From: Saksenaea vasiformis B4078
Lineage: Eukaryota > Mucoromycota > Mucoromycetes > Mucorales > Saksenaeaceae
Direction of reading: 5' to 3'
DNA length: 64,000 nucleotides
NCBI GenBank assembly: GCA_000697055.1
Contig: JNDT01002218.1
Span: forward strand, 84,239-148,238
The notes beneath the pieces were generated by a model that saw only the letters and a program-made list of their open reading frames with translations, was not told where the DNA came from and made no database searches. Shown here piece after piece: positions 42,624 through 53,671 of the stretch (the stretch's first letter is position 1; every line of letters begins with the position of its first letter). The translations under genes were made by a program, and so were the position numbers.

Positions 42624-44406
42624 TTATGCCTTGTAAACTAAACAAGTGCCGTCGTCTGAACCAGTAACCACGGTTTGACCATCACTAGAAAAGAAAACGG
42701 AAGTCAGTAAGCAAATCCAACCACCTCCTTCTTAGCTCCTCTTACTTTGACAGTGCGAAACCAAGGACAGTATCTCGATGGCCTACCCAGGTCTTGACAC
42801 ATTGACCAGTTCTTGTATCCCATAATTTGACAGATCGATCAGCCGAGCAAGAAACCAACATGGGTGAGTTTTGAACAAATTTAACCTTCACAATGGCATC
42901 CTGAAGGGTCTCCGTTAGCTCATGTCTTCTTGCAGCCGTGATTCATTACCTCGTGCGAAAGTGTGGATCGTAGACGTTGTGTTTGGACATCCCAGATCGA
43001 AATATTACCATCGACCGATCCAGTAGCGGCTAAAGCAAGGCTTTTTTTTTTTTTTTTTGCATAGGCGTCAGGACGATTTCCTTTCTCCTTTTTCTTTTTG
43101 GTGCACTTACACATCGCAAAAATCAACGGTTTCAATCGAATCACTATGGTTCTCCAAAGAAGCAACAATCTAACCATAGCGTCGTAACGTAAGTAAAAGA
43201 CGGGTTGCAGTTCTACGGTATACGCACATGTCCACTGAGAATGTTCACAAGCCTTGCTTTGCCGTCCATTGCTCCTGTGATTGCCAGGGTGCTATCTTTA
43301 TTGACCGCAACAGCTGTAATCGGTTCGGAATGGAAACGTGCATCGTCGCCAGAAAGACGGACTTCGGCGGCGGCGGACTTTGGATCCCAAACAATCATGG
43401 TGGTGTCCTCCGAGACAGAAACGATCTTTTTGCCTAAAAACTGACATGATAAATCATCCTCTATTCACAAAACAAGTCCTTTTTCTCACCATCGGGAGTA
43501 AAGCAGCCGGCAGTCACCGGTCCAGCATGGGCACTGAAAATATTCATGAATTTTCCACTAGGCACTGGACACGTCGTTAGAATGTAACTTGTTCTTTTTT
43601 CCTTTCCTTTTACATACTCGCCCACATCCAAATGGTGGCATCTTGTGCACCAGCCAACAAAATATTACCCTTCGGGTGCCAGTCGATCCACTATAGAGGG
43701 TGTGAATAACACAATCCAGACAACGGAGCGCCCACATACAACGATATCGTCGGGACCTTCAGCTGCGCAACAAAATTCGCCTGTGCGCGTTTTCCAGACA
43801 CGAACTTTACCGTCCATACCAGCCGAAGCGATGTACTCGCCATCCACGTTGAAAGCAACTGCTGTCACAGAATCTGTGTGTCCTGCAAGTTCAAAGAGCT
43901 TCTCGCCATTGTCTGCTCGCCAGAGATAGCTCTTATCGTCACCTCCGCCGCTGGCAATAATGGCGTTGTCGGTAGGATGCATAGCAACAGAGTACACAGG
44001 TTCTAGCAGCTCCTTTTTAGCACATTTGACCATCTTCGCGTGTGTGCGAATGGCTCACCTCGATGTTCGAAAAATCCTTGCACAGAGTCGTCTGCCAGTT
44101 CCATCATGTTTTCGTCGTCCGCAGACGGTCTGACGCCAAAGCCCTCGAGAGGATCTTCTGGTTCTGATAGACAATTAATAACCGACTATCTTATTTCCCA
44201 ATGCGTATGTACCGTCATGATCCATGTCTTCGCTGTCGTTGTCGTCCTCCATGGGTTCCAAACCTTCCGCGTCGGCGTCTACTTCGAGGATATCTTCCTG
44301 TTTGACATACTCTTCTTCGGTAATGTCCTCGACTTCGTGCTAGACGGTATGTTTCAGCGTAAAAACGTCTCGCAAAACAAGATTGTACCTGATTATGGGC
44401 AGACAT
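42624..44406 (-). CDS. SQT1: SQT1/AAMP WD40 protein (uL16 chaperone)
   Basis: Eleven minus-strand exons: 44389-44406, 44213-44339, 44059-44163, 43740-44002, 43614-43690, 43490-43557, 43228-43433, 43111-43169, 42950-43040, 42746-42900 and 42624-42684, giving 409 residues. An acidic N-terminus (ITEEEYVKQEDILEVDADAE) is followed by WD40 blades: PVYSVAMHPTDNAIIASGGG, SVTAVAFNVDGEYIASAGMD, IDWHPKGNILLAGAQDATIW, PVTAGCFTPDGKKIVSVSED, PITAVAVNKDSTLAITGAMD, LALAATGSVDGNISIWD and LVSCSADRSVKLWD. The acidic leader and blade order match yeast Sqt1, which escorts ribosomal protein uL16 (Rpl10) before assembly, and animal AAMP. Several junctions are at GTGCGT, GTAAAA or GTGTAA-like donors and were chosen by frame. 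Identification is firm; individual exon ends could shift by a codon. Confidence 0.88.
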
Positions 44407-45073
44407 GCTTTGATGAGTAATGAGAAGGTACGAAGCAAGCGACAATTTTTTTTCGGCTTGAAAAAGGAGACTGCGAATTCTCGTGGACATGAGCTTGGGG
44501 CAATGGCCAATAGGATTTTTTACAGCATGAAGTAACATTTTTTGCAGAAAGTAGTGTCGCATTTCAGGAAAATTTGAAATATGAAGAAGGGGCCAGCATC
44601 TATTCCCAAAGATAGATTTCTTTTTTTACTGCAAATAGAGATAGGGTTATCAGGAAAGAGCCAGTGCAAAAAGAAGAAAAAAAAAAGACTGTAAATGCTA
44701 TAAATCAATTCTATACCATTCCTTCGGATCAAACTCTTTATCCAGTTGAACTCAAGGGCCATTTTATGCACACACATTTCTACATGCAGAACTATAAATT
44801 TTCATTTGAACTCTCTTTTTTTTTTTTAGCTAATAGAATGGTGCTAGTTAAGATAGAAGGTATTCGGTTTCTGTTAACGTGTAGAAGTGTTAAAGCAAGC
44901 ATTTGAAAAACTGGTAATACAATGGTAGCAGGGCCCAATTTCCCCATAGGCTACGCTTTTACGAACCCAATAGTGGCTATGATAGTGGAAGGTCCATATT
45001 TGTCGAGTAGCGGAAGGTCCATGACTTTTCCGCGAAACAAACACATGTAGTTTACATCCTAAACGCCACAAAC
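44407..45073. other. Divergent intergenic region
   Basis: Upstream region of SQT1 (minus) and the small gene at 45074 (plus). Contains A/T-rich runs (44678-44690, 44817-44829). No other gene seen. Confidence 0.45.
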
Positions 45074-45367
45074 ATGTCTTCGCGTTTGAGCACCGACTCG
45101 GATGAAAACAAAGTAGACCGAAAGCATAGATTGTTATCCATCACCAGGTAAGTAATAGTAGCAAACTGTATATTTGCTTGTTTCAACAGTAGAAGCACCT
45201 TTGCCAATTATCCTTTTCAAGAAATTACTCGCAGTGTCAAAGCTATTTCTTTGCTTGCAGATGAAACGCATGGCGGGGACGAAAGGCTGGGCAGTATATT
45301 TGAAAACTTCAAAAAGCCCAGAGATTACGCAGAGGCCAGTCGTAACCCGCACTTGCACAAATTTTAG
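45074..45367 (+). CDS. Orphan small protein of 83 residues
   Basis: Two exons: 45074-45147 and 45190-45367. A canonical GTAAGT donor and CAACAG acceptor join to an uninterrupted frame starting MSSRLSTDSDENKVDRKHRL and ending NPHLHKF. A central amphipathic stretch reads FQEITRSVKAISLLAD. Clean splicing, balanced composition and a divergent partner support a real gene, but no family is recognised. It has no signal peptide or membrane segment and is probably soluble. Confidence 0.6.
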
Positions 45368-46928
45368 GAAGAAATCAAAACAGGTTCTGTTGTTTCGGCG
45401 AGTCGTCGACAATGAAAGATTGTAATGCCATGGAGGTCTACGTCTATAGAACTATCAATATAAGGGTTTTGAGTAAACTCAAATTCAATCATGCTTTGAA
45501 TATGCTGTGTATTTCTTAATTACTTTTGGATATCTTCTGTGGAATGAACCAACCCTAACTTGATTGTCGTATATAATTCCATGCGTTCTCAAGAAATACC
45601 TCAGGCCGCCAAAATTGCACTCATTACGCAACGGCGATTGGTTGCTGGAGCACCGCGTCTCAGTTTTAATTTTTTGTCTCAATGAATGGTGGTATCCGAC
45701 CATCAGTAGCGACATGATCTTGCAAGGTAGTTCATTCATGGCACACGTTGCTGTAGATGCTCCTAATTGACCATGACAAAGATGGTCATGCTGATCGCAA
45801 GCGCGATGAATCATCTCGAACGTTGGATGTAGACGATGCTTTCTGAGATGTTGATCTTTGATGCTGAATCTTTGCTTCCTATACCCTGGGAATAAACTGG
45901 TCCCAATACTGCATTGGGTAACCCAGACCCCTGTTCCTTTTCAAACCGCTAGGATTATCATCGGCTCGGACCTCAGGAACGTCATTGAATAGAAAAAGAA
46001 ATAGAGAGAGAGTGCCCGATAGAGGAACGCTGTCAATACCAATGAAAAGAGATACGCGGAGATGTCGATTTTTCAGGGCCAATTCCTAATTTTTCAAACA
46101 AATGAGAAGACGAAGAAGGAGGGAAAGCGCGCAATTATCAGAGATAGCGGAGAAGATAGCCGGCTCTAGAGGATTTGCACGAGAGATTGAAATTCATGGT
46201 ATTATTGGCGTTTTTATTTTTACTTTTTAGCAATCGAAACTGCGGGGGGTTGGTTGGTTGGATGATCCCTAAAGATTGTACAACGGTGGCTTAAGATCGC
46301 AGGTATTTTATTGATCAGCAATAGAACAGGGGGGTTTGCGTGTAGATAACGGGGCGTTCAAAGCATCTTGTAACGCGTGACTTTAAAGAGACACATCTTC
46401 GTTTCTATTTTGTGAGTTGGTAACGCATGTCCATTTTGTAGCACCGCCCATTTTTGGATGTTGAGTTCGGGCGCAGTATGATTGGTACTCCGAGATATCC
46501 AAGTTCGAACCGGAAAGCGCGGCGGGCTGAGAGAGTGTATGTATGTTCTCAGTCGAATCATTTGAAGGTAAAAAGGCAAAGTACGAGATTTCTAATTCAC
46601 GTGCAAAAGAAAAGAAGATTGATAGGTACTAATAAGAAAGAATCATAAAAAAGAAAAAGAGAAAGTGGGTTAGAAAGCAAGAAAAGGCGGACAACCAAAA
46701 ATCATAAAAAGGAAAAAACAATTTTTGTTAGGGATTTTGGGTCCATTTCCCATCTTTTTCTTTTTTCTCTCTTTTCATTTTTTTCTATTATATTTCACTT
46801 CACACTCTCACTTGATAAACTCCCAATCCTCTCTTCATCTTACACTATTCAGCTTTGTAGCAAATACCATACGCAATACGCATCATCCCTCTCTCCATCA
46901 TCTGTAACATCCTGTCTTTTCACTTCAC
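45368..46928. other. Intergenic region upstream of casein kinase
   Basis: About 1.6 kb without a supported gene. A minus-strand frame ending at 45879 (LKRNRGLGYPMQYWDQF) has a protein-like end but no supported start. From about 46730 a T/C-rich leader precedes the kinase start. Confidence 0.4.
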
Positions 46929-48774
46929 ATGGCATTCGAAGGACGAGAAGTCATTTTAGGCGGCAAATACAAACTTGGCAGAAAAATTGGCGCTGGCTCA
47001 TTTGGAGAAATCTATTTGGGTATGTCGATTCATCTTGAGATGGGGCGGAGATTTTGCTTACAAAACGCAGAGGAGAGTGTGTATGTGTGTGTGTGTGTGT
47101 GTGATAGACGGGGGGTTTGTTCGATATAGGGAACATACACCCCCCCCAACACTCTCCCCGAAAGAGCGACAAAAAATTCAAAAAGAAAAAAAAAACGAGT
47201 TGATTGACTGTTATCCTTATTTAGGTTCCAATATGCAGAATAACGAAGATGTGGCCGTTAAGATGGAGAACGTACGAGCTGCACATCCACAATTAGAGTA
47301 CGAGAGCAGAGTATACAAATTACTGGCGGGTGGTGTGGGTATTCCCTTTGTCAGGTGGTTAGGGAAAGAAGGCGATTTTACTGTCATGGTCATGGATCTG
47401 CTGGGCCCATCCATGGAAGATCTTTTCAACTACTGTAAACGTCGTTTTTCCCTCAAAACTGTACTTCTCCTTGCTGATCAATTGGTAAATTATCTTGACG
47501 CGTTTTCTACTATCTCACTAAGATCACTCTTTTTTCTTTTTCTTTTAGTTATCACGCGTGGAATACGTTCATTCAAAAGGTTGAAAGGAGGTCTTTGGTA
47601 ATATTCTATTAAACTAAAACCTTTCGTTTGTTGTAGGCTTCATTCATCGCGACATTAAACCTGACAATTTTTTGATGGGCATTGGTAAACGAGGCAATCA
47701 GGTCAACATGATTGACTTTGGTCTTGCAAAACGTTTCCGTGATCCAAAGACAAACGTACATATACCCTACAGAGAAAACAAGAATTTGACTGGCACACCA
47801 CGTTATGCAAGTGTCAACACACATCTAGGAATAGGTAAGACAAAAAGAAGGGACGTATATAAACAAAGGATTGATGGCCATTTTTTTAAAAAAAAAACCT
47901 TAGAGCAATCACGGCGCGATGATCTGGAATCGCTTGGATACATCCTTGTGTACTTTTGCAGAGGTCAGCTGCCCTGGCAGGGTATCAGAGCGCGAACAAA
48001 GAAAGAGAAATACGACAAGATTATGGAGAAAAAGATGACCACACCTTCCGATGCCCTTTGTCGAGGTTTGCATCAGGAATTCGCGATATACCTCAATTAT
48101 GTGCGTTCATTGCGATTTGATGACAAGCCTGACTACTCCTACCTGCGTAAGCTCTTCCGTGATCTTTTCGTACGTGAAGGGTTCCAGTATGATTACGTAT
48201 TTGATTGGACGATTCGCAAGATGGTAAGCTGAATGGCGTTGGGACACAAATGCATTAAGTTGTCATATGCCATCAGCAGGAGAAAAGGATTGCGGAAGGG
48301 CAGCCTGTACCACCCATGGATCCGCCGTTGTACAATTCATCGACCATTCCCTATGACTCAGCATTACCTGTACAGCAACGACGTGCCATTATGACAACGG
48401 CGGCAGGATTACCATCACGTACACCTCAGCCATACCGTACAGAACCGAGATTGACGGAACCGAGATTGACGGAAACATCGAAACGTTTTGACGATGTGAT
48501 GTTGCAACAAAAGATACTTCAAAGTCATCAACAATCTTACCATCATTCGTCGTCTCAACTTCCTTTGCAACAGACGGCTCTTCCTCAAGATCATGCTTAC
48601 CTATCAAACTTTGGTTATAGCGGTACAACAGGCGGCGGAAGGATGTTAACTCGTGATAACATGGCCTCTGGTAAGCATAGCTACATTGCCTCGAGAGAGA
48701 GAGAGAGAGCGACATAGAGAAAGAGAGAGAGAGATAAGGAGAGACGAGGAGGGGGGATGGTTGGGGTTTCTATC

Positions 48775-48813
<39 letters not shown>

Positions 48814-49139
48814 GCTGATGCTGTTTTTTTCTACACAATGGACGTACCTCCACCATCGGATAGGTTCTACAAGCAATAGAATGTAGGTATTTAACAGAAA
48901 TATATTTGGCAACGCTGATTGTTCATAGGTTACGCAACCCGACAAAAGCAACCCAACCCATTTCTTTGAACACCACCGGATACCATGACACTTCCAACAC
49001 GTATCTCGCAGAGACAACTGCCTCACCTATTGACACTCTTTCGAATTTGAACCGCACGACGGATCGAAAACCAAACGTGGCTCAATCATCGAAACCCTTC
49101 CATTTAATGAATTCAACACGGCTTTATGATGACTTTTAA
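46929..49139 (+). CDS. Casein kinase 1, delta/epsilon (Hrr25/Hhp) type
   Basis: Eight exons: 46929-47019, 47225-47484, 47549-47579, 47637-47834, 47904-48223, 48277-48670, 48864-48882 and 48929-49139, giving about 507 residues. Kinase landmarks: [12 protein letters not shown] (P-loop), VAVKMEN (catalytic Lys), [46 protein letters not shown] and [15 protein letters not shown]. The RYASxNTHLG block and the absence of APE identify CK1. The tail is Gln/Ser/Thr-rich and disordered. CK1 phosphorylates primed Ser/Thr sites and in yeasts acts in DNA repair, meiosis, endocytosis and ribosome maturation. A 19-nt exon restores the tail frame; skipping it ends the protein 12 residues later. The exon-6 acceptor is a CAGCAG pair, so one Gln may be present or absent. 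Confidence 0.93.
47079..47103. repeat. (GT)n microsatellite in casein kinase intron 1
   Basis: About 12 GT dinucleotides within the first intron of the casein kinase gene. Confidence 0.8.
48774..48812. repeat. (ATG)n trinucleotide microsatellite in an intron
   Basis: About 12 copies of ATG/GAT between the sixth and seventh exons of the casein kinase gene, preceded by a GA-rich stretch (48697-48745). In the other strand it reads (CAT)n. Confidence 0.9.
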
Positions 49140-49708
49140 AGCCGACACTATAAAAAAAAACATTAAAAAAATTATTCTTTTTCTTTTTATTCTTCTTTCT
49201 TTTTAACCCTTTCCTTTCTTTCAGATCAACGTTATGTACATGTTGTATGGACATCTTCTCCTTACCTCACACTCATTTATTTCTTCTTTTCCTTTTTTTT
49301 CTTGCAATTGTCTTTGCTCTTCGTTTTGCTTTAGTCACTCTCTCGTGTTAGCGTACTTAACTCTTTCTTTTTCTTTCTTCTCTTCCTTCTTGGATTTTTT
49401 CTCTCTCTTTTTTTTTTTTTTACCAATAAAGTCAACATGTGACATTTTCGGTTGTTTGTTTGTATATGTTTTTTAGGATTGGGAACCGAACTACGTGTAC
49501 GCACAGTGTCTGCACAGATCGCACAACTGCTGTTTCTTTTTGGGGTAGAAAGAAAGAAAGAAAGTATTGATCATAACGGTTTTTAGTTTATTTATCAATG
49601 CAGAATAACTGCGATGCCAAGAATGAAAAGAAATAGCAGTATTGATGGGAATATGTCTGTCCGTGCAGACGCGTGCGGTTTTTTTCTTTTGTAACCATAG
49701 ATACCAAC
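49140..49708. other. Convergent 3' region
   Basis: 3' UTRs of casein kinase (AATAAA at about 49424) and of the small minus-strand gene; T-rich runs and (GAAA)n at about 49547-49564. No gene seen. Confidence 0.45.
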
Positions 49709-49915
49709 TTATAAGCAACGACGAGCGATAGGAACATTGTTGCCTTGATAATGAATATATAGATTTGGACCATCGACATAGGCAGAGTCACGGAAAGAAC
49801 CAATGTAGATCCACGTGGCGGAGGCGCGTTTCCAAATATCTTCAATGTTGATTTGAGATTGTGCGTCAAATGGAACCCAAGCTGTACCAGAAGCGTAAAC
49901 CCATTCGAAAGACAT
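49709..49915 (-). CDS. Small WWE-like domain protein (68 aa)
   Basis: An intronless minus-strand frame of 68 residues. It begins MSFEWVYASGTAWVPFDAQS and continues INIEDIW, SATWIYIGSF, YVDGPNLYIHYQGNNVPIAR and RCL. The pattern W-x7-W-[VI]-P-[FL]-D-A-x5-[IL]-E and a final [AS]-R match the WWE fold and the 103-residue protein at 14161. It is the smallest such unit possible, with almost nothing outside the domain. In other eukaryotes WWE domains bind iso-ADP-ribose or ubiquitin-ligase partners; the role here is unknown. The leader (49916-49950) is an extreme T/C run on the plus strand (A/G on the coding strand). Confidence 0.65.
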   Translation of the reverse strand: MSFEWVYASGTAWVPFDAQSQINIEDIWKRASATWIYIGSFRDSAYVDGPNLYIHYQGNNVPIARRCL

Positions 49916-51768
49916 CTTCCTTTTTTTTTTTTTCTCTCTCTCTCTCTTTTTTCTCTTTTGTTCTCCGTTGATTTTTATATGTGAATGCTTAGTCGACTTT
50001 TTTTTTTTTTTTTTTCCTGAGCCATTGTTCAATGTTATCTTGGCATTTCATCAGAAAAGGCTGCGCAACGAAGAAAAAAACAGATTGTAGCTGATACCAT
50101 TTGTCATACCATTGAATGTTAGCTATTGGAGGTAAATCATCATTCTCCACAATTTCCTTTCTCAGAGAGAATAAGCTTGCTGAGTTGTTTATTCCCGATC
50201 GACAACCCGTTATAGTCTTTTCATTTAAACCCGCTCATGACCTTTAGTGCCACCTTTCTGTCTGGACTAAGGCTTTTTCTTCCGCAGCAAAAAATCTGCA
50301 AAGCATAAGGATGAACTTATCCTAAGCGCAGCCAAAAAAAAAAAAAGTATAGAAAATAATAGTCACTATCGCTCTTTTTATATTCTATCTTGCTAAGCAT
50401 GAACTGAGAAAAACCATGTGTATTCTACTTTATTGATAACAGGTTTGATCGAATGGAAGATAAATAGTTCCTTAGCTTGTCATGTTTTCTGTTGTGTAGA
50501 TGGCTTGGGACATGATTAAGGGGCGAATGATAATCTCGAGCCAAGATCCCTGCTTCATCATAAAAGAAAGTCCTTTTTTTTCTTTTTTTTTTTTTTTTTG
50601 CTTTGGGCCAGCAATGAACTTGCTGTTTGCTATGCAATAAATTTCAGGGGGCATCAGGATCGTCTCGATGCATTTCTTTTTTTCTTTCGAAAATCAGGTA
50701 ACGAGTTAAATCATCGGGCCAACCACAACAGCGTCTATTTAGAATGATGTGCTACGCATATGAAAGATGCAGCATAAGATAAAAAAAGAAATAGTCTCTT
50801 AGCTAAAGGCGCCTGCGATATCTCTATCTACCTGTTGCCCTTGTCATCAGCCTACAGAAAGCAAAAGAAAAGAAAACCTTGGCCCCTTTCTCTCAGATGG
50901 AAAGGATAAATCCAAATCCCTGGCTCAGCAAAGATCGGACTTTCGGAGATCGTAGGTAACATGACATTTCACAAGAAAAATGACTTCATGTGCTTCTTTT
51001 CGGAAACCCAAGCCGAGACAAAAAGTAAACGAAGATTGAGTTGAAGCCGAGGCACAAAATAAAACACGTGGTTACGTGATTCCCATCAGAATAAAAAAAA
51101 ACGTCTGTGAGGCGTTCATTTATGAAAGTGATTAAAAAAAGAAATAATCTATTAGAACGATAATCATTGAGATGTACCCGTTTAGATGTAATTCTACCGA
51201 GAAGGCGTTTTTCTTCCTAGCCTTAAATACTTGGATGCCAAAAATGTCATATTACGTTGATCAACATGTCATCGATTCCTTTTTTTTTAAACCACTTACT
51301 ATTATAAATGTATGTGTACATCGGATCAAAAAAAAAAAAAGGAGCATGTATCAATGCAACGAATTCTCAAACGGATCAGCCACCGGGATGCAGAAGAGTG
51401 TCTCCGTTGGTAACCACATGATTGCTTTTCCAGTTTTTTGGGGGGACTTAGTATTATCCAAGTTCACAGGCTGTGTGTGATCTATATATCTTTAAACCAA
51501 AAAAGGAGGAGAAGAAGAGGAGAAGGAGTAAAAGTAAGAAAAGCTATGTGTTACATCTTTTTACTCCCCCCAAAAAAAAAGTGCTTCACCTTTTTCCCCT
51601 TTCCCTGCTCTCGTGTAATTGCAGCAAACTTACTTTTTTGTCTCCGAGTGTAACATGTGCAAAGCAAGCATTGAACACTAATCTCTCTCTCTTTTTCTCC
51701 CTTTCCTTCTCTCATCCTTTCTTTCCCTTTCTTTATCTTTTTCTCTCTCTTCTTCTTCTTCTTCTTTT

Positions 51769-51799
<31 letters not shown>

Positions 51800-51986
51800 C
51801 TTTTTCTTTTTTCTTTTTTTTTTCTTCTTTTTCTGTTTATATCTTTTTATATTATATATATAAAAGTCCCTTTCTTTTTTTGTATTTTTACTCGAACTAT
51901 TTCTTTTTCTTCTTCCTCTGTTACCACTAAAAAAAAAGAAGTCGTTGTATAAAAGGGTGTGTTGTGGGGGAGCTGTTTTCCACCAA
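49916..51986. other. Long intergenic region ending in a giant pyrimidine tract
   Basis: About 2 kb without a supported gene. Several poly-T/poly-A runs (49921-49933, 49999-50016, 50573-50599). From about 51683 to 51842 the plus strand is almost pure T/C, forming the leader or promoter of the next gene. The long Lys-rich minus-strand frame there is an artefact of the tract. Confidence 0.5.
51683..51842. repeat. Polypyrimidine (T/C) tract
   Basis: About 160 bp of nearly uninterrupted T and C upstream of the orphan gene at 51987, including CTT triplets and TTTTC pentamers. It may act as a nucleosome-free promoter element or a transcribed leader; triplex (H-DNA) potential is inference. Confidence 0.75.
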
Positions 51987-53296
51987 ATGGCGTGTAATAA
52001 GGGAAACGTGGACATGCAAAAGATGCATGAAGCGTCTCGAGATAAAAAAAGGGAAAATCGATTAAACAAACAACAGCAGGAGAGGCGGCGCACGACCTCC
52101 TCTTCGGCATCATCTACGAAAACAACAACGATCTTTCGTTTACGAGATCAACAACAACGTGTAACACCAACTACTCCAACGCGTCTTAACCAACGACGTG
52201 ACGAATCGTTGCCATTGACGACCACCACCACTACTACCTGGGGCGATCGGAGACGGGTACGTAGCATTCCATTTAGATTTTAAAGCAGCATGTTTCTTTA
52301 CCGTTCTGGGGCCATTTGTGTCACACGTTCGTTGTATCACTTTTGCTTCTTTTTATTTTATTTTATTTTTTATTTTTTACTAAACATCGTTCGATCCTTT
52401 TTTCTTTTTTCTTTCTTAGACATATTCAGTGAAGAAGTATCCCGATGGTGGCATGGAGATCATTGTCCCACAAAATCTGACCCCTGAACAACAACGGTAC
52501 GAATTCCCTCCACGATCGCAATTTTTAAAACGACTTGCTACCGTCGAAAAGAAACGTATTCCGTCCCAACCGGATTCCGTCAATTCCGATCAAACCATTG
52601 CAGAATGGTTCACCACCCGCAAAAAAGAATTATCGCACCAACGTGACGGCAGTTTCATATCCAGTCGCTCCAAACGTTCAAAATCATCTCACACTGAAAA
52701 ACAACGCACCTGCCCCATTGCATTGGAATTACAATTACAAAGCAAAGCTGGTAAAAAAAAAACGGAATAGAAATAACTATTCCTCCGCTCAAACTAAGCT
52801 AAACTTACTAAATACAGGCAAACGATGTGCAGCGGCGGCAGCAGCGGCAGCGACCACAGCAACAACAACAACAACAACAAGAACCGCGGCCTCGAAAAAA
52901 AAATCAAGCACCACCACCACCAGTCCTTCTCACACGCGTATCTCAGCCACCCTTTATGTACCTACCCCTGCCGATTCATCCAAGAAACACTATGTACCTA
53001 AACAACTGCTTACACACACTGTAAAAAATCGCACCTCACTCAAAAAGCTCAACACACATCCACAACCAGAAAGCATCTCTCAGTACTTTGAAGAAAGAAC
53101 GATACGTGCAAACAATATTGCCGGCATGGTCCAACGTGTTCAATCTGGCCATCAATCGTTGGAAAAACAAAAACGTCGGGCACATGAACGTTTGTTAGAA
53201 TTCGAATCTCTAATGAAACAAGATACTACCCTTGCACGTTATCCACGTCAACGCTTTGATCAATCTATCCGTCCCGGAATGCCAACAAGAGCATAA
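51987..53296 (+). CDS. Orphan low-complexity protein (359 aa)
   Basis: Three exons: 51987-52256, 52420-52750 and 52818-53296, giving 359 residues; both junctions are GT-AG and in phase. The N-terminus is basic with QQQ and a Thr run. The middle is more ordered: TYSVKKYPDGGMEIIVPQNL then TPEQQRYEFPPRSQFLKRL. Exon 3 opens with Ala8 and Thr-rich tracts and ends in a probable coiled coil (IRANNIAGMVQRVQSGHQSL, KRRAHERLLEFESLMKQ) and a basic tail. No family is recognised. The start could be the later Met at 52014. A second frame in exon 3 encodes a Gln-rich stretch and is treated as a shadow. Confidence 0.6.
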
Positions 53297-53371
53297 ATTC
53301 GTATATAAGTTTTTCCCCTTTCTTCTTCTTATTTAACCTGTGTTTCTCTCTTTTTTTTTATTGTCATTATT

Positions 53372-53437
53372 CCACACACACACGTACACGCACACACATA
53401 TACACACGCACACGCACACTCGCATACGCACACCACC
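53372..53437. repeat. (CA)n microsatellite, 3' of the orphan gene
   Basis: About 65 bp of CA dinucleotides with CG and TA interruptions, a second alternating purine-pyrimidine tract, lying in the probable 3' UTR. Confidence 0.8.
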
Positions 53438-53671
53438 AAAAAAAAAAAATCACAAACACATTATTTCTTCTTTTCTCGTCTTCGTATCTTTATTCTGTTT
53501 TTTATTTTGTAAATAAATGACGGGGAAACTGGTCCCCATGGACAGCAATCCCGAAGTCGTAGCGTCCAATTAACGCACAACCTTATCAGTCCAAGTTTCG
53601 AACGCATCCTGACGTATATCCTAATATATGAGGCGAAATGAGACCAAGCGTCACAGTACGTATGTGATCCG

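Noticed and set aside
45879..46082. 67-codon minus-strand frame ending LGYPMQYWDQFIPRV
   Set aside because: The end looks protein-like but the N-terminal half is low-complexity hydrophobic and no start or partner exon was found.
46480..46545. GGTTCGAAC motif (minus strand) with a pairable T-stem
   Set aside because: No matching acceptor stem or A box could be found 60-70 nt away, so no tRNA is called.
51551..52093. Minus-strand Lys/Glu-rich frame of 180 codons
   Set aside because: Created by the polypyrimidine tract; extreme low complexity and no family.
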